Below, piece by piece: positions 8,784 through 13,426 of a stretch of 13,426 nt of DNA. A program made the translations under genes and the position numbers. Below the pieces are notes generated by a model that did not search any database, had not been told where the DNA came from, and saw only the letters and a list, made by a program, of their open reading frames with translations. This stretch comes from Cymbomonas tetramitiformis (lineage: Eukaryota > Chlorophyta > Pyramimonadophyceae > Pyramimonadales > Pyramimonadaceae), in NCBI GenBank assembly GCA_001247695.2, contig LGRX02012898.1, positions 1 through 13,426 on the forward strand. Reading direction: 5' to 3'. Position 1 is the first letter of the stretch. Each line of letters starts with the position of its first letter.

Positions 8784-9139
8784 TGAACGGCATGCGATCG
8801 GCCAGCAAAAGCCAACCCACCATCATCCCAGTGGATGTGAGAAGCAAATCAAGAGCAGGGCGGGGCCGTGACAAGATACCACAAACGCATACATATTCCC
8901 AACCCAAATGCAAAGCAGCATGGAAAGATGATACGATGTGACCGATCGTCGCCAAACAATTGTTGGTCTCTGGGTTACGGAGTAAGCGGACCCTGCTGGC
9001 ATGCCCCCCAGTGGCTCCCGGTCGATGGATGGCACCTGTTGGTCCATGGTTATGTCATGAATGCAGTCACACCACACAGCATGGACACCCCATGTCAAAA
9101 AAGGAAACATGCGGGCACCTAAGTGCTCCTCACAAAATT
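8784..9139. mobile_element. interspersed repeat, right copy (356 bp), flanked by a 15-bp duplication
   Basis: This copy starts TGAACGGCATGCGATC and ends CTCCTCACAAAATT. It is bounded by perfect direct repeats CACGTTCTGATATAC (8769-8783 and 9140-9154), and its ends coincide with where similarity to the left copy stops, so it is almost certainly an insertion. A duplication this long fits target-primed reverse transcription (a SINE or a processed non-LTR fragment) better than a typical LTR or DNA transposon. An A-rich run lies near its right end (CATGTCAAAAAAGGAAACATG) and the very end is AAAATT. No clear Pol III box was seen. The TG...CA-like ends also allow a solo LTR, but LTR elements usually duplicate only 4-6 bp. 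Confidence 0.85.
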
Positions 9140-9154
9140 CACGTTCTGATATAC
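9140..9154. repeat. right 15-bp target-site duplication
   Basis: An exact copy of CACGTTCTGATATAC, matching 8769-8783. Confidence 0.85.
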
Positions 9155-9831
9155 ATACATGTTCCTGTATATGTCCCTGAGGATCATGCACACGAATCAA
9201 CAAGTTTGATCTGTGAAAGTCAGAACATGATCTGAATGTATCAATGGTCAACAAAGATACGTTGCAGGGTCCATTCCTGCAAGCTTTAGACTTACCTACG
9301 TATGCCTACAGACTGCGTATACTTACTGAGTTCAGCTATACGAATACCGACCTTTGCTGTAAGCATTTCGAAACAAATCTTAAGTTTAAGCAGGTAAACC
9401 ATATTTTCACTAAATGCGTGTCAACCTCTAACGTGCAATAAAGGAGGCAGCCCAGCCCTTGCCACTTTCTACGGAGAAGAAAGCCAAAGTGTAATGTCCG
9501 CATAACTGTAGACCACGGAACATTTCACAATCCAACAGTGAGAGGCTTGTATGTGCTCAGGAACGTATCCTTAGGGATGGTCCTTGTGATCAGTGTTTGT
9601 CCCCGGAACACTTTGTTGGTGTTTTTCCAGATCCATCTGCAGCACACCCAGAGCAACGTTGATGCAAGACAAAGACAACGAGCACGAGGATTAAATTGAC
9701 TGGTGAAATTCATATGCACTAGCCCCCTTCAAAAAACCAATTCTCGTCTCTTGTGTAAAGAGGGGCTGGACCAATGCAACGCGAGCCTCAGAGGGTTTAA
9801 GAGGCCAAAACAACAGCAGGCTGAACTCCTC
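9155..9831. other. region downstream of the EH-domain gene
   Basis: Short frames (plus 9244-9441, minus 9525-9719) show no known motif. The part next to 9831 should hold the 3' untranslated region of the minus-strand gene. I could not identify a polyadenylation signal with confidence. Confidence 0.45.
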
Positions 9832-10016
9832 TCAACGTGAGGATACAAAATGTGGGCACCTGTTGTCATGGGTGGCGCTGCGACCATCAGTGCCAAAAAA
9901 GGTGGTTACGGCAGGGATCACGTCGGAAACCAAGTAGTCCTCAGAGCCAAACTCAACAGGGCCGGAAGCTTGAAATGTCTCCTCACGGAAAAGCGGCCCT
10001 CCAAAATAGCTTACGC
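9832..10016 (-). CDS. EH-domain gene, last exon
   Basis: The acceptor GCATTGCTGCAG precedes 10016; two bases finish the split Gly codon, then 60 codons and a TGA at 9832-9834. The peptide is VSYFGGPLFREETFQASG, then an acidic stretch and a polar end. A possible donor (AACAG then GTGCCC) lies inside it, so the true C-terminus could differ. Confidence 0.65.
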
Positions 10017-13000
10017 CTGCAGCAATGCAATACGCACATACCATCAGCTACACGGAGCGAAAGCTTCTTCTGGGCAGATGCAAAATCCCTTCACAAGTGC
10101 TAACTGTGCAGAGGCATAAAGCCTTACACCGCAGTGCTGCATCGGATCAAACATTGACGCGGATTTCCCGCACCTTTCCACATTATCGCATACTGCAAAA
10201 GTTGGGCTGGTCCCTGAGTGAGCTGTGGGCTCAAAGCGCGGGACTGAGCGAAGTGAACGGCTATTATGCTGGGGTGGGCATTGCGACTTCAGTTGAGGCC
10301 ACTGAAGGTGAAGTGACTAGCCAGCATATTTCAAATCGGTGTTAGCTTTAAACAGAGCGGGTGTACCGGAGCGAGCGAGCGAGCAAACACAGACCGGAGG
10401 ATGTGAACACCAATAGAAAGGTTTTCACCTGCCGCAGCCAGCAGGTGCTTTAACAAATCGATTGACAGATGGAAGGCCACAACGGTGCCCGTCGGGATCG
10501 CAAGTCTCCACACGCCACCCTTTCCTTCCTCAGCCGCTTTGGCAGCAAGTTTCACTTGAAGTTCAGCCCAGTTTTCAGGGGTTTTGTGAGCAAACAGGTC
10601 GGAGGTCTCCTCATCCACCTGCAGCAACCAGTACAGAGAGCCCGCAATCACAGGCTTGGCTTCCATCTGCGATGAGACGCTCCGGACATGCGATAAACGC
10701 ATACTCTAAAATTTGTTCGAAAAGCTGGCAAGTACCTGTTGGCATAGGGCCTGAAGCTCCGCCTTGTTTCCGCTCGTGAAGACCTCCGGCAAAAGCACCA
10801 CTTCCCCCTTTCTTGGCGGATTGTATGCTTGGCGAATATTACTCAGCCGCATTCCCCACATCTCCATGGCGGGCGTGCAAATGTTGCACACTGTAAACTT
10901 GTCCTTATCGTTCGCAACCATTCCCGAAGTAAAAGGACTGCCCGCCACACATCCAAAGTTTAAGTCTGTGATGAAGGCAGCAGTGAGCAGTGCGAGGTCT
11001 CTTTTGGAAAGGGTTTTCAGCCTATCTCGTGAAACAATGCACACCACGTCACAAGTGTGGAACAGTGCACACCACGTCACAAGTGTGGAACAGTGCACAC
11101 CACGTCACAAGTGTGGAACGATTGCACACCACGTCACAAGTGTGGAGACGATTGCACACCACGTCACAAGTGTGAGCACAGGTGCACACCACGTCACAGG
11201 GTGGGCAGTGCACCCACGTCACAAGTGTGGAACGATTACACCACGTCACAAGTGTGGAACGATTGCACACCACGTCACAAGTGTGGAACGGTGCACACCA
11301 CGTCACAAGTGTGGAACAGTGCACACCACGTCACAAGTGTGGAACGATTGCACACCACGTCACAAGTGTGAAACAATGCACACCACGTCACAAGTGTGGA
11401 ACAGTGCACACCACGTCACAAGTGTGGAACAGTGCACACCACGTCACAAGTGTGGAACAGTGCACACCACGTCACAAGTGTGGAACGTTGGGGTCTTGTC
11501 ACAGAGTTCTACATATGGACAGGAAGAGCATTGAAGTCAAAGCTTCAGCTGGAACACAGCTAGAGCTAGAGTCTATAATAATGAAATAAAGTAGCTCCGA
11601 AGTCGAAGGCCGCATGAAGGCAAACGTCAAAAATCGTGCCTCGGGAAAAGATCTGCAGCCTTCTGAAGGCGCCAAGTACTCTAGCCAAAGCTTAAGGCAT
11701 GGAAAAAGGATACCTCCTGTCCTGTTTGGAAGGCTGAAGCTCGTAGCCAAGGGATGCCCAAGGTTGAGGCAGGAGGCGCTCAAGGCTGAGCTCGTGGCAT
11801 GGTAAGAGGAGCAAGAGAACAGCACCTGCTTCCTGGCGGACAAAGTACAGCCACCGGTGCAAATTTCCGCCACACCACCTGATTGGTCTGGTACTCTCTC
11901 TCCAGAAGCGGACGGAAGAGGTACGCGAAGGTGTCGTAGCGGAAAGGATGTTCCTTGGTGCCCACAAACTGGCCAACGCTGCACTGCCCAGAACTCTGCT
12001 CGAAGGCTTGAGATGGAAATCGCGGGGGAAGGGTGCGACCTTCGTTCAAGCGGGTCACCAGGTATCTAGCTTTCACGAACTGATCCATATTCATAAACTT
12101 GCCGCCGTTCGGGACAGTCAGATGCCACACTGCTTCTACTTCCACTGCAGACACAAGGGTTTGTCCGGTAAGGCAGAGATGCAGCAGGTGCACAAGTGCG
12201 AGCAATGATCCTCTGATACGATGAGTTAGGTACGCAGGGCTCCTCAAACAAAGCAGGAGTATAACGAGCAAAGAGAAGAAAGCTGAGGCGTTGGAGGTGA
12301 GGCTTCGTGGAGTGGCGCGAAGAAGCAACAGGAACCAATAGGACTCCAGATGACTTTTCCCGACCGAAGGTGCATGCCTCAAACAAAACCATTGGTTCCC
12401 GAAGCAGCACAAAAAATACAGGGCACCGCTTCTGAAGCGGATGATTCACGGTGGCGGCGGGTTTAAAGGAGCCTGGGTACGTTAGCACAGACCGCACTAA
12501 CCGTGGGATAACATTTGGTTTATTAGAGACACATCTCACTATCGAAGTAAACAAAAAAGAAGACCAGATGCTGTCCTTTCTCCCCTCTGGTGACTGGAGG
12601 AAGCCTCGCAACGGAAGCACGGAAAATGCTCACCCAAAGAGCTGTGCTACAGTGCACACAACAGGGAAGCTCGCCGACTCACCAGGAGGCACCCCAACAG
12701 TTCGCTCCATATAGCTCTTGAACATATCCATGCGCAAGTGCCCGTCCGGAGGTTGCCCGAACACGGACCACAATAGTTTGTACTGTTGCATTTCCTCGCT
12801 GGTGCACTCTGGCCACCAATCCATGCTCAGAGCGGCCGGGGTGTCGGACTTCGTGGACTCTTCTGAAGACACGGCCGCCCCGTGCTGGGAGCCCTTCACC
12901 AAAGTGAGGTAGTTCTCGCAGAACTGGCCGATCTCCTTTCGCCATAAGGACCACTCCATGCTCGTCTGACACATCACAGCGAAGATCAAGATACTCACAG

Positions 13001-13354
13001 TTAACGAAAACGGCACAGCGGCAGCGGCGGTTCGCTTGCTTTTCTATCGCGCACTTCTATCGCACGAAAGGTGAGCACCAAAACAGGCCGGATGGCAAGT
13101 GAGGTGGAGAATCCTTCCACTTCGCAGCTAGCCTCGACTGCCTGATAGTAGACGTGTTCAAGGAAAGGGAGCCAATGCCAGAGCGGGACGCACTGGCAGT
13201 CGACGCAGAAGTAGTAAAACCTTGTTGTCAAGGTCACTGACCAGAACCTCGATCATGAACTCTTCCACCAGACCTTGGTCCCTGAGGGTCCCCGCGCAGC
13301 GACGCTTTGTGAGGGCACGCGTCATGCCTCCGCGAATGCGGAACAGGATAGCAG
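9832..13354 (-). CDS. split gene for an EH-domain protein, 5' end outside the window
   Basis: Eight exons joined by hand (13354-13242, 13192-13079, 12965-12683, 12144-11879, 11790-11714, 11021-10736, 10666-10429, 10016-9832) give 519 residues and a TGA stop. Every intron begins GT and ends AG, and phases agree at all seven joins. Residues ~130-213 form an EH domain: YKLLWSVFGQPPDGHL, then after the splice VEAVWHLTVPNGGKFMNMDQ and LNEGRTLPPRFP. Trp176 matches the conserved Trp of the NPF-binding pocket; the second EF-hand loop lacks the acidic calcium ligands. Residues ~427-458 (GGVWRLAIPTG...IDLLKHLL) echo the same pattern, perhaps a second degenerate EH unit. EH proteins normally act in endocytosis and membrane traffic, so that role is inferred. 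The regions before, between and after the domains are unrecognised. Introns are 49 to 692 bases; the fifth holds a minisatellite. Confidence 0.72.
10371..10386. repeat. GAGC microsatellite, four units
   Basis: GAGCGAGCGAGCGAGC, inside the last intron of the EH-domain gene. No role is suggested. Confidence 0.85.
10429..10666 (-). CDS. EH-domain gene, exon with the second EH-like signature
   Basis: 238 bases, phase 0 in and phase 1 out, between the acceptor GCGTCTCATCGCAG and the donor GCGGCAG then GTGAAA. It begins MEAKPVIAGSLYWLLQV and contains GGVWRLAIPTG and IDLLKHLLAAA, resembling VWHLTVPNGG and QFVKARYLV of the main EH domain. The upstream intron is 69 bases. Confidence 0.75.
10736..11021 (-). 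CDS. EH-domain gene, exon after the minisatellite intron
   Basis: 286 bases (one base finishing a codon plus 95 codons), between the acceptor CACGAGATAG and the strong donor CCAACAG then GTACTT. The peptide is clearly protein-like (LSKRDLALLTAAFITDLNFG ... NICTPAMEMWGMRLSNIRQA ... GEVVLLPEVF) but no family is recognised. Opposite-strand frames here are shadows. Confidence 0.75.
11039..11488. repeat. 28-bp minisatellite, 16 copies, inside an intron
   Basis: The core CACGTCAC begins at 11045, 11073, 11101, 11130, 11160, 11190, 11215, 11242, 11271, 11299, 11327, 11356, 11384, 11412, 11440 and 11468. Most steps are 28 bp; steps of 25, 27, 29 and 30 cluster in the left half, so the right half is the more homogenised end. 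The linker varies between AACAGTG, AACGATTG and related forms. Each unit carries an ACGT core (TGACGTGG on the minus strand) and short complementary ends CACAC and GTGTG. The whole array lies in predicted intron 5 of the minus-strand gene. Confidence 0.95.
11714..11790 (-). CDS. EH-domain gene, small 77-base exon
   Basis: Acceptor CCATGCCACGAG before 11790, donor AGGAG then GTATCC at 11714/11713; phase 0 in and phase 2 out, matching both neighbours. It encodes LSLERLLPQPWASLGYELQ and a short basic end. The acceptor has a CTC/CTT-rich tract about 15 bases upstream, but an alternative AG lies 5 bases later, so this is the least certain middle exon. Confidence 0.5.
11879..12144 (-). CDS. EH-domain gene, exon with the second half of the EH domain
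   Basis: The acceptor CTTGTGTCTGCAG precedes 12144. Joining gives VPP-V-EVEAVWHL, which restores EH spacing to within one residue of what I recall for Eps15-type domains. After the LPPRFP end of the domain come about 45 unrecognised residues. The donor AATCAG then GTGGTG at 11879/11878 ends the exon in phase 0; downstream GT alternatives exist before a stop at about 11780. Confidence 0.75.
12683..12965 (-). CDS. EH-domain gene, exon with the first half of the EH domain
   Basis: 283 bases, phase 0 in and phase 1 out, between the acceptor GTGATGTGTCAG and the canonical donor CCTCCTG then GTGAGT. It encodes an amphipathic stretch (MEWSLWRKEIGQFCENYL), a Ser/Glu-rich linker, then the first EH helix pair from WWPECTSEEMQQYKLLW to MERTVGVPP. 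Confidence 0.78.
13079..13192 (-). CDS. EH-domain gene, second visible exon
   Basis: 38 codons in phase 0 to phase 0, between the acceptor GCGTCGACTGCCAG and the donor TTTTG then GTGCTC. The peptide is aromatic (PLWHWLPFLEHVYYQ) and then acidic. The preceding intron is only 49 bases and the following one 113. The donor is the weakest of the model; the frame meets a stop before the next exon, so a splice is needed. Confidence 0.55.
13242..13354 (-). CDS. EH-domain gene, first visible exon
   Basis: The acceptor is CTTACTCCCCTGAG before 13354 and the donor is CTG then GTCAGT at 13242/13241. It starts with two bases finishing a codon, then 37 codons ending in phase 0. The peptide is basic then acidic (FRIRGGMTRALTKRRC ... 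LVEEFMIEVL). An in-frame stop lies just upstream of the acceptor, so earlier exons must exist outside the window unless the internal ATG (codon 10) is the start. Confidence 0.6.
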
Positions 13355-13426
13355 CTCAGGGGAGTAAGGGCTGCTTGAAGGACTGGCCTCCAGTTCGCAG
13401 CTCAGGTGAGTAAGGGCTGCTTGAAG
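13351..13426. repeat. 46-bp tandem duplication, cut by the window edge
   Basis: GCAGCTCAGGGGAGTAAGGG plus CTGCTTGAAG (13351-13380) recurs at 13397-13426 with one mismatch (GGGG to GGTG), giving a period of 46 bp. More copies may follow outside the window. It overlaps the acceptor side of the first visible exon of the EH-domain gene. Confidence 0.85.

Noticed and set aside
6826..9139. Full LTR retrotransposon
   Set aside because: The ends are TG...CA-like, but there is no short target duplication at the outer ends, no primer-binding site and no reverse transcriptase or integrase between the copies; the right copy has its own 15-bp duplication.
8784..9139. tRNA-derived SINE with Pol III A and B boxes
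   Set aside because: TGGCTCACGG-like and GGTCGATGG-like strings occur in the middle of the unit, but they deviate from consensus and are not near the 5' end.
11039..11488. CRISPR-like look of regular 28-bp repeats
   Set aside because: There are no unique spacers; the whole unit repeats back to back with only small linker changes. It is a minisatellite.
10764..11534. 256-codon plus frame covering the 28-bp array
   Set aside because: Half of it is the minisatellite read through, and the rest is the antisense of a well-supported minus-strand exon.
12066..12620. 184-codon minus frame between the two EH-domain half exons
   Set aside because: It lies in the predicted 538-base intron. Splicing it out rebuilds the EH domain almost exactly, whereas its own translation shows no motif.
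1..13426. tRNA or rRNA genes
   Set aside because: I looked for the GGTTCGANTCC T-arm motif and conserved rRNA strings on both strands and found only isolated GTTCGA strings without a cloverleaf.

Overview
The window looks like nuclear DNA of a eukaryotic microalga. Split coding segments have GT-AG borders and matching phases, tandem arrays are numerous, long stretches have no gene, and nothing resembles an operon. The arrays with open translation on both strands remind me of a prasinophyte green alga of the Cymbomonas/Pyramimonas type. That is an impression from memory and was not tested; the kingdom-level call is firm, the genus is not.

Layout. 1-1960 is GC-rich, with a degenerate ~50-bp tandem repeat (521-720) and a 42-bp minisatellite (975-1374); no gene is convincing. 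1965-2420 is a T/C-rich tract. 2420-4430 holds small duplications, an 18-bp minisatellite followed by a perfect hairpin, and one unrecognised candidate exon (4227-4369). 4950-6760 is AT-rich and has no gene; it contains a 185-bp inverted repeat around a 99-bp loop (5144-5612). 6826-9139 contains two ~90% identical copies of an interspersed repeat. The right copy sits between perfect 15-bp direct repeats. Between the copies lies a broken cytosine-5 DNA methyltransferase-like gene on the minus strand (7221-8120).

9832-13354 is the best gene: a minus-strand gene of at least eight exons, open at its 5' end at the window edge. I joined it by hand at GT-AG borders whose phases all agree, giving 519 residues ending in a stop. 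It has a clear Eps15-homology (EH) domain split over two exons and a second, weaker EH-like signature further on. EH domains usually bind NPF peptides in endocytic and vesicle-traffic proteins, so a trafficking role is the default inference; the rest of the protein is unrecognised. Its fifth intron is mostly a 28-bp, 16-copy minisatellite that ends about 10 bases from the 3' splice site.

The genes show no sign of working together as a pathway. The window is one split housekeeping-type gene beside repeat-rich DNA with mobile-element remains. No tRNA, rRNA, CRISPR array or prokaryotic system was found.
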